Shown here in pieces: positions 17,953 to 26,663 of a DNA stretch of 64,000 bases. Position 1 is the stretch's first letter. Each line of letters begins with the position of its first letter. Below the pieces are notes generated by a model that saw nothing but the letters and a program-made list of their open reading frames with translations, was not told where the DNA came from and searched no databases. The translations under genes and the position numbers were made by a program. The stretch is from CADCTM01 sp049671305 (GTDB lineage: Bacteria > Cyanobacteriota > Cyanobacteriia > Cyanobacteriales > Coleofasciculaceae), in the NCBI GenBank assembly GCA_049671305.1, contig JBATUR010000039.1, positions 1 to 64,000 on the forward strand, in the 5' to 3' direction.

Positions 17953-18525
17953 GGTTGCTAGGTAAAGTCTTGTATCGCGACAAAAGCTAGTCGGTTAATT
18001 CTAACCAGCGATAGATACCTAATCACCAAAATGCTTTGGGGTTTATTCGCTATATGAACTGTTCCCTGCTCAATAAGAGTGGGGATTTTAATTATTAAGA
18101 TTATTTCATACTTTTACAAGTTTTACTCCTAAAAAGTAAACTTCAATATCATTTGTGTATGCTTTTAAAAGAGAGTGGTAAATTAGAAATTGAAGCAGTC
18201 GAGCTTCTTGAATCAAACACCAAAAGTTGTAATTGAGTAGAGAGGTAAATAACGCGATTCCATTTTATATCTGTGTGAGTAAACAACAACAGCACTCAAC
18301 AAACAATCTGATATTTCCTTAGCTACAAAAGCGGGAGCCATACTACTGAAAACTGTAAATCAGTGTAACTCTATGCAAAATTGCCCATGAAAGGAAATCA
18401 CTCAGTAGCCGAGTTTGAGTGCTGTTTTTGTAGAAAAAGAGTTTGATTTATCTAATGAGTAGAAGCACTATCTGACTTATAAAAAGTAACAAGTTTTAGT
18501 ATTAAACTGTTCTATATAAAAAATC
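17953..18525. other. Intergenic gap, 573 nt, with RNA candidate
   Basis: It separates ssb from a small membrane-protein gene. The right half (18284-18430) is a candidate structured RNA, listed separately. The left half has a short hairpin GAAGC/GCTTC near 18192-18206 and nothing else that I recognise. Confidence 0.5.
18284..18430 (+). ncRNA. Candidate structured RNA with terminator-like closing stem
   Basis: CAACAACAGCACTCAA (18284-18299) is complementary at 15 of 16 positions to 18415-18430 (TTGAGTGCTGTTTTTG), whose 3' end is T-rich. This gives a long closing stem around about 115 nt. Inside, ATTTCCTT (18313-18320) matches AAGGAAAT (18391-18398), and CTACTGA (18343-18349) matches TCAGTAG (18402-18408). 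These two pairings cross, so they form a pseudoknot or exclude each other. It could be a free small RNA or a leader switch of the gene starting at 18526. I do not recognise a known family (not tmRNA, SRP RNA or RNase P RNA). Confidence 0.4.
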
Positions 18526-18819
18526 ATGTTTCAACTTTTATATCCACTGGTTCAATTAATCAGACCCTATTTAGGTCAAGTCTGCTTCTGCTTTGCTTGG
18601 GGATTAATTTTTATAATTGTGTTCAGTATTTGGTCTAGCTTGCAAGCAGGCATAAAAACCACCAAACGCTTGCATCAAATTCCCTGTACCGATTGCCGTT
18701 TTTTTACAAATGATTATCGACTAAAATGCACAGTGAATCCTTCAATTGCCAATAGCGAATCAGCAATTAACTGTTCGGACTATTGCTCGAAAGGTAATCA
18801 CTATACTACCTCCTATTAA
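18526..18819 (+). CDS. Small Cys-motif membrane protein
   Basis: 97 aa. One membrane segment (about 15-38: GQVCFCFAWGLIFIIVFSIW) is followed by a soluble tail with IPCTDCRFFTNDYRLKC and NPSIANSESAINCSDYC. Five Cys in the tail (CxxC plus three) suggest a metal or redox site. It resembles a conserved cyanobacterial family of unknown function with the same CTDCRFF...LKC pattern. No ribosome site is seen. It begins 96 nt after the candidate RNA. The cupin gene follows after 13 nt, so the two are likely cotranscribed. Confidence 0.75.
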   Translation: MFQLLYPLVQLIRPYLGQVCFCFAWGLIFIIVFSIWSSLQAGIKTTKRLHQIPCTDCRFFTNDYRLKCTVNPSIANSESAINCSDYCSKGNHYTTSY

Positions 18820-18832
18820 AGGCTAACTAGGA

Positions 18833-19201
18833 ATGCTCGTTCAAAAACTTGAGGCTTGTCCAGAATTTATTGCAGGTGATGGCACTCAATTACGAGAATT
18901 ATTACACCCAGATAAACAGCCGCTAGAGTTGCGCTATAGTTTGGCTCATGCAACTGTACAGAGTGGGCAAACTTCGGTGCTGCACTCATTAACAACCTCT
19001 GAAGTTTACTACATTCTTAGTGGCAGGGGAGAGATGCACATTGATGAGCAAAAAGAGTTGGTTGAACCGGGGGATACTATCTATATTCCCCCCAATGCCA
19101 AACAGTATATTCATAATTCTGGAACAGAACCACTCGTCTTTATTTGTATTGTCGATCCGGCGTGGCGTAAAGAAGACGAAACAGTTTATCAGGTTGAATA
19201 A
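18833..19201 (+). CDS. Cupin domain protein
   Basis: 122 aa, a single small cupin barrel. Motif 1 is partly kept (LHSLTTSEVYYILSGRGEMHI, about 46-66) and motif 2 follows (PGDTIYIPPNAKQYIHNSG). Metal ligands His47, Glu54 and His94 are in roughly the usual places. Function cannot be told: a small sensor/binding protein or a mannose-6-phosphate-isomerase-like barrel. ACTAGGA directly precedes the ATG, and it follows the membrane-protein gene by 13 nt. Confidence 0.88.
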   Translation: MLVQKLEACPEFIAGDGTQLRELLHPDKQPLELRYSLAHATVQSGQTSVLHSLTTSEVYYILSGRGEMHIDEQKELVEPGDTIYIPPNAKQYIHNSGTEPLVFICIVDPAWRKEDETVYQVE

Positions 19202-19242
19202 TATGATCAAGCCAACAATTCTTTCTCAATTAGTTTAGTTGA

Positions 19243-20070
19243 ATGAACAAGGCAACTCATAACCACAGTAAACCCTTAAAGCATCCTTGGTTAGAGCATC
19301 TGTTTGGTGGAATCATTGCCTTACTAACAACTTATGTATTACTTGCCTATTTCGTCTTACCTGCTTGGTGGCGTAACTACGAGCACAACCCACAACTAGA
19401 GTTGGCACCCAAAACTACAAAAACCGCTGAAGGTATTCCCGGCGACGCTTTAAATATTGGTTTAGTTGGCACTAAAACTGAAGTAATACAAGCACTACTA
19501 GCTGCAGGTTGGTATCCGGCAGATCCGATTACATTTGGTAGTAGTGTGGGTATTGTTAAAAGTGTACTGCTCAAAAAACCCGACCCCAATGCACCTGTTA
19601 GCAATTTGTACTTATTTGGACGCAAACAGGATTTAGCCTTTGAATTACCAACCGGAAAAAGTGCCAAAGAACGTCATCATGTCCGCTTTTGGCAATCTCC
19701 GCAAAAAGGCAACGATGGTAGACCATTATGGTTAGGTAGTATCACTTTTGACCGTAGTGTTGGCATCAGTCACTTTACAGGACAAGTTACTCATCATATT
19801 GCAGCAGATGTGGATGCTGAACGAGATTCACTTGTTGAAAAGCTCGTTTCGGTAAAGCAAGTCCAAAGTTTGTACCAAGTTACAGGCGTTGGGGCAACCT
19901 TACAGGGGCGTAATGGTGGTGGCGACTGGTACTACACAGACGGAGAGTTAACAGTAGCTGTGTTGGCAGTCAATAACGTCCCTCAAACAACACCACCGCA
20001 GCAAGCAAAAAATCCTGAGCAGGTGGAAGTAAAAAATCATTTATGGTCGTTGCTGCGTCATTGGTTTTGA
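19243..20070 (+). CDS. LssY C-terminal domain protein
   Basis: 275 aa. One N-terminal membrane anchor (about 22-45: LLTTYVLLAYFVLPAWW), then an LssY-C-like domain: DALNIGLVGTKTEVIQALLAAGWYPAD, YLFGRKQDLAFEL, HHVRFW and the aspartate-rich ITHHIAADVDAERD stretch. This domain is often found at the end of PAP2/DedA-type membrane proteins; here it stands alone with a single anchor. Its role is unknown. It is 41 nt after the cupin gene on the same strand. Confidence 0.8.
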   Translation: MNKATHNHSKPLKHPWLEHLFGGIIALLTTYVLLAYFVLPAWWRNYEHNPQLELAPKTTKTAEGIPGDALNIGLVGTKTEVIQALLAAGWYPADPITFGSSVGIVKSVLLKKPDPNAPVSNLYLFGRKQDLAFELPTGKSAKERHHVRFWQSPQKGNDGRPLWLGSITFDRSVGISHFTGQVTHHIAADVDAERDSLVEKLVSVKQVQSLYQVTGVGATLQGRNGGGDWYYTDGELTVAVLAVNNVPQTTPPQQAKNPEQVEVKNHLWSLLRHWF

Positions 20071-20233
20071 GGTTATTTTTGGTAGCGTTGCCTAATCAAC
20101 GAGTTCCGTAATAAATTCCTCTACAGATATTGGCAGCATTTTTTTAGGAAATGAGTCAAACGGTCTTGATTAGCGATCGCATTCTTTGTCTCAACAACTA
20201 CCCTAGAAGTAAGTCCTATCTGCAATTGCTGCC

Positions 20234-21565
20234 ATGAAACCCTGGCACTTCCTACCTCTACTTCTGTTATTCACCACAGCTTGTAACTCCCGCGTTACTG
20301 CCGACACTGAGCAACCAACTGCTGATATTTCATCGGCAAAAACCAAACAGCAGCAAGCTTCCACCACCAAAAATCTCATCCCCACCCAACCTCTAACACC
20401 GCAACCGATTAGAATTACCCTCAAAGACTTACCCAAACCCTTTGCCACCGATAGCGCTTCCAAATCACCCAACGTTGTTCCCATTCCGCAAAACCCAACC
20501 CTCAAAGTCCCTACCGGCTTTCAGGTAAACGTTTATGCCGATAACCTAGACTCTCCACGTTGGCTAAGATTAACTCCAAATGGCGAAGTTTTAGTAACTG
20601 AAACCAAAGCCAACCGCATTCGCCTCTTACAAGACAGAAACGGTGATGGTGTTGCCGATGTCAACAAAGTTTTTGCCAGTGCTGAAAATGGCGTCGATAT
20701 CCCATTTGGCATGACTTTTTCTGGCAACTCTTTCTTTTTGGGAAACACTGGGGAAGTCAGAAAATATCGTTATATTAAAGGACAACAAAAACTCGCCAAT
20801 ATAGGTCAAAAAATCGCCACACTCACCCCCGGCGGCTACAACCAACACTGGACACGTAACGTCCTCGCTGCCCCCGATGGTAGCAAACTCTACGTCACCA
20901 TCGGGTCAAAAAGCAATGCAGATGAAGAACCTCTGCCTCGTGCTTCTATTCAAACCATGAACCTAGATGGCTCAAATCAACAAACCTTTGCCTACGGTTT
21001 ACGCAACCCTGTCGGCATTGACTTTCACCCCACAACGGGCGAACTTTATACCACCGTTAATGAGCGAGATGGCTTAGGTGATGACCTTGTACCCGATTAC
21101 TTGACCCGTGTGCAAGCTGGACAATTCTACGGCTGGCCCTATGCCTACCTTGCGCCCTACCTACTTGATCCGCGTCAAGTAGTTAATGGCAGAAGCAAAC
21201 GCCCAGCCCTTGCTGCCAAAACCAAAACTCCTGATGTCTTGTTCCAAGCTCACTCAGCGGCGCTAGGACTGCAATTTTATAGCGGACAAACTTTTCCGCA
21301 AAAATACCTTAATGGTGCCTTTGTGGCGATGCGAGGCTCCTGGAATCGCGATTCTGGCACGGGATATAAGGTAGTTTTTGTTCCTTTCAATGCTAATGGT
21401 CGCCCGACTGGTCGTTATGAGGACTTCCTTACAGGCTTTTTAACTGATCCGGCAGGTCCCACGACTTGGGGACGCCCAGTTGGCTTGTTGGTGCTGCCAG
21501 ATGGTAGTTTGTTGGTTACGGAGGAGGCGAATAATCGCATTTATCGCATTCAATATAAAGGTTAG
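20234..21565 (+). CDS. PQQ-dependent sugar (sorbosone) dehydrogenase-like lipoprotein
   Basis: 443 aa. Residues 1-17 form a lipoprotein signal (LLLLFTTAC, lipid Cys at 17), then a Thr/Ser/Gln-rich linker to about residue 85. The rest is a six-blade propeller of the sorbosone/glucose dehydrogenase family: GFQVNVYADNLDSPRWL, EVLVTETKANRI, FGMTF, YGLRNPVGIDFHP, AHSAALGLQFY and the C-terminal GLLVLPDGSLLVTEEANNRI. It probably oxidises a sugar or aldose in the periplasm. Cyanobacteria often keep this family without obvious PQQ synthesis, so the cofactor is uncertain. Confidence 0.85.
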   Translation: MKPWHFLPLLLLFTTACNSRVTADTEQPTADISSAKTKQQQASTTKNLIPTQPLTPQPIRITLKDLPKPFATDSASKSPNVVPIPQNPTLKVPTGFQVNVYADNLDSPRWLRLTPNGEVLVTETKANRIRLLQDRNGDGVADVNKVFASAENGVDIPFGMTFSGNSFFLGNTGEVRKYRYIKGQQKLANIGQKIATLTPGGYNQHWTRNVLAAPDGSKLYVTIGSKSNADEEPLPRASIQTMNLDGSNQQTFAYGLRNPVGIDFHPTTGELYTTVNERDGLGDDLVPDYLTRVQAGQFYGWPYAYLAPYLLDPRQVVNGRSKRPALAAKTKTPDVLFQAHSAALGLQFYSGQTFPQKYLNGAFVAMRGSWNRDSGTGYKVVFVPFNANGRPTGRYEDFLTGFLTDPAGPTTWGRPVGLLVLPDGSLLVTEEANNRIYRIQYKG

Positions 21566-21584
21566 AGGGTGTTGCTTATTGATA

Positions 21585-21619
21585 AGATCCCCGACTTCTC
21601 AAAAAGAAGTCGGGGATCT
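21585..21619. terminator. Symmetric hairpin between convergent genes
   Basis: AGATCCCCGACTTCT pairs perfectly with AGAAGTCGGGGATCT across a 5-nt loop. It lies between two genes converging at 21565 and 21627, so it can end both. The GATCCCCGACTTCT hairpin is a widespread cyanobacterial intergenic repeat. Confidence 0.8.
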
Positions 21620-21626
21620 GTTCCCA

Positions 21627-22910
21627 CTAAACACTAACAACGGAACGCTGATAAACTTGTTGTACTAGCTTTGCTAAACGCTGCATTCCAGTTTCAATTT
21701 CGGCATCGGTGGCAGTGAGGCTGATGCGGAGACATTCGTGTTTATGTGACCAATCTTCTCGTAAACCGGGAAAGAATGAGCTTCCGGGGACAACAATAAC
21801 GCCGACTTGCTTTAATTCTTGGTATAATTCCCAATCAGTTATGGGTAAATCTCGTAACCATAACCAAGCAAAGATTGCACCTTCGCCACGATGTAAAAAC
21901 CACGGCAAATCTTGCGGCATCAATTGATCTAAGGTATTTTCTATAACCTCAAATTTGTGTTGGTAGTAGGGACGAATGACGCGGGTAGCGATGTCTGCAA
22001 GGGCACCAGAGGCGATCGCAATTGCTGCTATTGCTTGTCCATATCTGGGAGAATGGATACACATATTAGTTTGAAATGACTCCAAAACTCCCACTAACTG
22101 CGGATCACCAATTACTATGCCTACACGTTCTCCTGGTAGTCCAGCTTTTGATAAACTCATACAGTGCAAGATATTTTCCCCAAATAGCGGCGTCATTTCT
22201 GTAAAGTTCAACGCGGGAAAGGGTGGTGCATAAGCTGAGTCAATTAATACTGGCACATCAAAAGGCGCTGCCAAGTCGGCAATTTTTTGTACCTCTTGGT
22301 TAGTGAGGACATTGCCGGTAGGATTACAAGGGCGAGAAAAAATCACGCAACCTGTATCTTGATTTATGCTCAGTTGGCTAAAATCGGGGCGATACTTAAA
22401 GCGATGAGCTGATCCGTCAATTTCTAAGCTGGGTTTGTAGGCAACTACGGCTTCGGGAATTAAGCTAACTCCACCATAGCCTGTATATTCTGGACTGAGA
22501 GGCAAAACCACCTGTTTTAAGGCGCCGCTTTTCGTATATCCAGCAAAGGCATTGGCAGCATAAAAATAAATCGACTGACTGCCAGGAGTAATTAGGATAT
22601 GACGCTCAGTTAGGTTTAGGTTGTAACGTTGATTAAAGTCATTAGCGATCACATTTATTAACGGATCATATCCCTGACTTGAGCCATAACGACAAACAAC
22701 TTCACCATACTGGGGACTATCCAACAACTGCGCCGTACAATCTCGCCAAAGTTGCTCAACTTCCGGTAAAATTACAGGATTCCCTGCACTAAGATTGATA
22801 AATTCCTGCCCTTGACCTGCTCGGAGTGTTTCAACAATGTCTTTCATAATCGCCCGGACGCCTGTAAGGTTAGACATCTGGTTGCCAAATTGAGTCAGAG
22901 CAGGTTTCAT
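21627..22910 (-). CDS. Valine--pyruvate transaminase-like aminotransferase
   Basis: 427 aa. Fold-type I PLP aminotransferase of the AvtA (valine-pyruvate) type: NLSAGNPVILPEV (39-51), substrate loop CRYGSSQGYDPL, RPCNPTGN (193-200), SAYAPPFPALNF (225-236) and the PLP lysine in SLSKAGLPGERVG (Lys255). Length fits AvtA (about 417). It likely exchanges amino groups between valine or alanine and pyruvate or 2-oxoisovalerate; the exact substrate is inferred from family. It ends at a hairpin shared with the convergent dehydrogenase gene. Confidence 0.9.
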   Translation of the reverse strand: MKPALTQFGNQMSNLTGVRAIMKDIVETLRAGQGQEFINLSAGNPVILPEVEQLWRDCTAQLLDSPQYGEVVCRYGSSQGYDPLINVIANDFNQRYNLNLTERHILITPGSQSIYFYAANAFAGYTKSGALKQVVLPLSPEYTGYGGVSLIPEAVVAYKPSLEIDGSAHRFKYRPDFSQLSINQDTGCVIFSRPCNPTGNVLTNQEVQKIADLAAPFDVPVLIDSAYAPPFPALNFTEMTPLFGENILHCMSLSKAGLPGERVGIVIGDPQLVGVLESFQTNMCIHSPRYGQAIAAIAIASGALADIATRVIRPYYQHKFEVIENTLDQLMPQDLPWFLHRGEGAIFAWLWLRDLPITDWELYQELKQVGVIVVPGSSFFPGLREDWSHKHECLRISLTATDAEIETGMQRLAKLVQQVYQRSVVSV

Positions 22911-23044
22911 AAGCTTCTATTGCTGTACTTAGAGGAGCGAGTTTCAATTCAAGGGGCGTTGAGTTAAAACTAGCGCTTTTTTTTCACAGTTTAAATCTTA
23001 ACTGCCTTTGTCTACTTTTGAGAGTTTAGCGGTCAGGATTAAGT

Positions 23045-23866
23045 TTATTGAACTGATGGCAAGCTTTGTTGTTTGCCGTATTTTTGAGCTGCTTGCACGG
23101 CTTTTGCTAATCCTGGACTATCTAATTCTGCCTCAGCGGGCGTGTCAGAAAGTATCCCTCTAAAAGTATAAGTTAATAGTCCACCATATTCTCTAAGTTT
23201 TAGAATAAATGATGCTTGAGTTCCTAGATAGGAAGGTAATGGCGTTGAGCGAGGGATCACCTCAAAACCATTAGCACGAAACACCAAAAGCGATCGCCAC
23301 AGATGAGGCTCATCAGTAATTAAGATAATCTTTTTAATGCCTCTTGGTTGTAGTACTGCTGCCGAAAAAAGGGCATTTTCTGCTGTAGTTAAAGAGCAAT
23401 TTTCACCATCTAATGCTTGCCGAGGCACGCCTTTTTCTTGCAGTTGCGATATCATACTAGGAGCATCATCAATACCACTTGTAAAAATTAGTGGCGCTCG
23501 TTTAGTTTCCCAAAGGTATTTAGCTAAGTTAGTACGATCAGTATAAAAATCGCCGCCGCCTCTACCTAAAAGTACAATAGCACCAGCCGTTTCACCCGAA
23601 TCTTTTGGTATAAAAGTCACCAAAAACTTATCAAAAAGCCAAAAACTTAAGGGAAAAACTGCACTTAAACAAAATAAACCAATCAGCACTTTTGGTTTTC
23701 TTAACCAATGTTTGCGTTTAGCTTGGCGAAACAGCAAAACTAGTCCTAATAATAAGAAAACTACTAATGAGATAAGCAGAAAGTTTTTTAGCCAGGGAAA
23801 CTGCCACCAAGGAATAAACAGAGGCACCGTGTTTAGGGTGCGATCGCATAAACTAGAGTCAAACAT
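23045..23866 (-). CDS. YdcF/ElyC/SanA-family protein
   Basis: 273 aa from the ATG at 23866. The frame extends to 24016, but that part overlaps the divergent Tab2 gene region and is not protein-like. Two membrane segments (about 26-46 and 60-80) precede a DUF218 domain: GAIVLLGRGGGDF (95-107), TTAENALFSAAVL (about 160-172), IILITDEPHLWRSLLVF. The family is linked to envelope polymer or antigen metabolism (ElyC, SanA). The domain probably faces the periplasm. There is no clear ribosome site, so the start is tentative. Confidence 0.85.
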   Translation of the reverse strand: MFDSSLCDRTLNTVPLFIPWWQFPWLKNFLLISLVVFLLLGLVLLFRQAKRKHWLRKPKVLIGLFCLSAVFPLSFWLFDKFLVTFIPKDSGETAGAIVLLGRGGGDFYTDRTNLAKYLWETKRAPLIFTSGIDDAPSMISQLQEKGVPRQALDGENCSLTTAENALFSAAVLQPRGIKKIILITDEPHLWRSLLVFRANGFEVIPRSTPLPSYLGTQASFILKLREYGGLLTYTFRGILSDTPAEAELDSPGLAKAVQAAQKYGKQQSLPSVQ

Positions 23867-24015
23867 TTGTAGAAAGTGTAGGTCAGCTATTATTGTCAAA
23901 ATAGTAGGTGCATCTTGATTAGATTTCTTGCCCAAAATTCTCAATACACATCTATCTGGTGAACGTGTCATGGCTACCTTATCTTGGTAACCTGAAGTTA
24001 GATGTAGGTACAACA

Positions 24016-24849
24016 ATGAATGTTTGGCAAGTTGATTTTTATCGTCGTCCGTTGCAAGATGCTAATGGGCAGACGCTCTGGGAGTTGTTGATTTGTGACG
24101 CAACACGACACTTTACCTATAATGGCTTATGCCCCCAGTCGTCCGTCAATAGTAATTGGCTAGTATCTCAGTTGCAGATAGCTGCAAGCACGGTTGGTTT
24201 GCCAACTCAACTGCAAGTCTTTCGCCCTCAGTCACTTAGTTTGCTCACCACTGCCGCCCAACAACTCAACATTCCAGTGGAAGCGACACGGCACACCCCA
24301 GCTTTAAAACAATGGTTGCAGGAAAGAGCTTCGCAATACCATCTCCAAGATAATTATAGTGGGCAGGCTTACAACCCCCTAGCCCTCGATAAACCGCCCC
24401 CAACACCTCTGCCTGAAAAACTCTGGGGTGAGCAATGGCGATTTGCCACACTTGCTGCTGGTAATCTGGAAGAAGCATTTGCCGGGCGCCCCATACCATG
24501 TTTGCAAATGCCCCAGTTTCTGTTACCTCTTGAGCTTGGTTTGGCTGCAACTTTGCCTGTGCCGGGAGTGGTAATTGATGGTGGACGACAAGCGATGCAG
24601 CTTGCACGTTGGCTGCAAAATGTCAACCCTGTAGCACTAAATTATATTGCTGGTGCACCTGATGGCTTAATTTTAGATGCCGGGCTAGCCGAGCGTTGGG
24701 TAGTTGCCACCTTTGAGGATCAAGAGGTTACTGCTGCCGCCCAAATGTATGAGCAACGCAAATTAGCAAGTCAGGGATTACATTTTTTGTTGGTGCAACC
24801 TGATAATTCTGGGATGACTTATACAGGTTTTTGGCTATTACGAGAATAG
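24016..24849 (+). CDS. Tab2/Atab2-family RNA-binding protein
   Basis: 277 aa from the ATG at 24016. A GTG at 23959 would add 19 residues that do not belong to the family's usual start (MNVWQVDFYRRPL). Recognisable family features are QVDFYRRPLQDANGQTLWELL near the N-terminus, QLQVFRPQSLSLL, PLPEKLWGEQWRFA and the C-terminal GFWLLRE. In algae and plants Tab2/Atab2 activate translation of photosystem I psaB mRNA; cyanobacterial homologues are presumed to act in photosystem biogenesis. Divergent from the YdcF-like gene with about 150 nt between starts. Confidence 0.88.
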   Translation: MNVWQVDFYRRPLQDANGQTLWELLICDATRHFTYNGLCPQSSVNSNWLVSQLQIAASTVGLPTQLQVFRPQSLSLLTTAAQQLNIPVEATRHTPALKQWLQERASQYHLQDNYSGQAYNPLALDKPPPTPLPEKLWGEQWRFATLAAGNLEEAFAGRPIPCLQMPQFLLPLELGLAATLPVPGVVIDGGRQAMQLARWLQNVNPVALNYIAGAPDGLILDAGLAERWVVATFEDQEVTAAAQMYEQRKLASQGLHFLLVQPDNSGMTYTGFWLLRE

Positions 24850-25080
24850 TTTAGGAAATTATTAATTTCGTTTTGAGAAAATAGACAATATTTTTGTTGA
24901 GAATTGCTAACAATTGCTCAAAGCCTTACTCAGAACTAGAAAAACGTGATTTCTAATGCTAAAGGTACAGTGAAGAATCATACCTTTGATAGTGGCACAA
25001 GCTTTTAATAAAAGATTTTAATAAGCATAGAGAAAAGTTTAAACCTTTATTAAATACACCTTTCAAGGAGACAATCATTC

Positions 25081-25482
25081 ATGAGTAATGAAAAATCAAC
25101 AAAGAAGCCGGAAGTTGGAACTGAAGTTGATACCTATGATGCACATATAGTGCCTGCCGAAACCGCTGCCCGTATGGAAAGAGAAGGCAAAGATTTCAAA
25201 AAAACTCCGAATCAACAGAAGGAGGAAATGGCAAAAACTAATGATCAAACTGATGATGAAAGCATCGATAGTACAGGTGGATATACTACCGATAAAGAAG
25301 GTTTAGTTAATAACTATGCCATTGAGCCAGAAATGTATATTAATGAGCCCGGAGACTTAAAAGAAGCTGAGGAAGCGCAGGAAGCAGAAAGACTTGAAGA
25401 TTTAGAAGAAGTTAATGAATCAAAAGATGGTGAATTAACTATGGAAAAGGATACTCGCGGTAAGGGACCCGGAGTTATTTAA
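25081..25482 (+). CDS. Acidic hydrophilic protein, 133 aa
   Basis: 133 aa, very rich in Glu, Lys, Asp and Thr, with no hydrophobic core. It is probably disordered like hydrophilin or stress proteins. Features: MSNEKSTKKPEVGTEVD, MEREGKDFKKTP, a Tyr-containing middle (TGGYTTDKEG, NYAIEPEMYINEPG) and an acidic run (EAEEAQEAERLEDLEEV). The function is unknown; a stress-protective role is inference from composition. AAGGAGACAATCATTC precedes the ATG and a terminator follows at 25537, so it is a single-gene unit. Confidence 0.75.
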   Translation: MSNEKSTKKPEVGTEVDTYDAHIVPAETAARMEREGKDFKKTPNQQKEEMAKTNDQTDDESIDSTGGYTTDKEGLVNNYAIEPEMYINEPGDLKEAEEAQEAERLEDLEEVNESKDGELTMEKDTRGKGPGVI

Positions 25483-25536
25483 TGACTTATCACCTTTAAG
25501 CTATTTTCTTAACTTCCTTACATCAATAATAAAAAA

Positions 25537-25581
25537 CTAGCTGACTTGCTAAAATATTACTCAGGTCAGCTAATTTTTTGT
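25537..25581 (+). terminator. Rho-independent terminator
   Basis: TAGCTGAC (25538-25545) pairs with GTCAGCTA (25565-25572), followed by ATTTTTTG. It ends the acidic-protein gene 55 nt after its stop. Confidence 0.8.
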
Positions 25582-25644
25582 TTAATACCGTCAATTTATC
25601 GCTAAAATAGCTTGGCATCGTTATATATTAAGTAGGTAAAAGTA

Positions 25645-26514
25645 ATGGAAGCAACAATTGGAGTTATTGGCGGTAGTGGGTTGTACAAAATGGAAGCCCT
25701 CAAGGATGTAAAAGAGGTACAAATTGATACACCATTTGGTACAACATCTGATGCTTTAATTGTAGGAACCTTAACCGGAACACCTGTTGCTTTTTTAGCT
25801 CGTCACGGTCGCAATCATCATCTTACACCCTCGGAAGTTCCCTACCGCGCTAATATTTATGCAATGAAACAATTGGGTGTCAAATATTTAATTTCAGCCT
25901 CAGCGGTGGGTTCTCTTAAGGAAGAAGCAAAACCCTTAGATATGGTAGTACCTGATCAATTTATTGATCGTACTAAAAATCGGGTTTCCAGCTTTTTTGG
26001 AGAAGGAATTGTTGCTCATATCGCCTTTGCTGATCCTGTCTGTAATCAGTTAGCAAAACTATTAGCAGATGCAGTGGAAAGCCTGCATTTAACTGATGTA
26101 ATTTTACATCGTGGCGGCACATATATTTGCATGGAAGGACCTGCCTTTTCTACTAAAGCCGAATCTAATCTTTATCGCAGTTGGGGTGCTACAGTCATTG
26201 GTATGACCAATTTACCAGAAGCGAAGTTGGCAAGAGAAGCCGAAATTGCTTATGCTACCTTAGCGCTAGTTACTGATTATGATTGTTGGCATCCCGACCA
26301 TGATAGTGTGTCAGTAGAAATGGTGATTGCTAATTTACAACGTAATGCTGTTAATGCTCAAAAAGTTATTCAAGAAACAGTACGACGTTTAACTGAAAAT
26401 CCTCCAGAATCAGAGGCTCATTCAGCTTTGAAGTTTGCTATTTTAACACAATTAGATAAGGTTCCCGCCGCAACAAAAGAAAAATTAGGCTTATTGTTGA
26501 AGAAGTATTTGTAG
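25645..26514 (+). CDS. mtnP: S-methyl-5'-thioadenosine phosphorylase
   Basis: 289 aa, the usual length. Phosphorolysis of methylthioadenosine to adenine and methylthioribose-1-phosphate, the entry to methionine salvage. The purine phosphorylase fold shows VIGGSGLYKM (phosphate loop), LARHGRNHHLTPSEVPYRAN, SASAVGSL, GTYICMEGPAFST and MTNLPEAKLAREAEI. The last segment ends TVIGMTNLPE, typical of MTAP rather than PNP. It stands alone. Confidence 0.95.
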   Translation: MEATIGVIGGSGLYKMEALKDVKEVQIDTPFGTTSDALIVGTLTGTPVAFLARHGRNHHLTPSEVPYRANIYAMKQLGVKYLISASAVGSLKEEAKPLDMVVPDQFIDRTKNRVSSFFGEGIVAHIAFADPVCNQLAKLLADAVESLHLTDVILHRGGTYICMEGPAFSTKAESNLYRSWGATVIGMTNLPEAKLAREAEIAYATLALVTDYDCWHPDHDSVSVEMVIANLQRNAVNAQKVIQETVRRLTENPPESEAHSALKFAILTQLDKVPAATKEKLGLLLKKYL

Positions 26515-26540
26515 TTTTATCGCATTGCTTAATTGGTAGT

Positions 26541-26663
26541 AGTTAGAGGCTTTAGGTAATGGCACAAATCCACCAAATAACTAATAGACTGAAAATAGCA
26601 GCAATGTAGAAATTTAGTGGAAATAAGAGATTGAAAGATGCTACCCTAACTTAGCCTCTAACT
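26541..26663. repeat. Inverted-repeat element, MITE-like, 123 bp
   Basis: AGTTAGAGGCT (26541-26551) and its exact complement AGCCTCTAACT (26653-26663) bound a 101-bp non-coding insert. The dyad continues inward (TTAGG / CCTAA) after a 3-nt bulge. The right arm abuts the stop codon of the PPK2 gene at 26664. No target duplication is visible, so it may instead be a long terminator hairpin between convergent genes. Confidence 0.5.

Noticed and set aside
23867..24016. N-terminal extension of the YdcF-like protein to 24016
   Set aside because: It covers the leader of the divergent Tab2 gene, and the added residues lack any membrane or signal feature.
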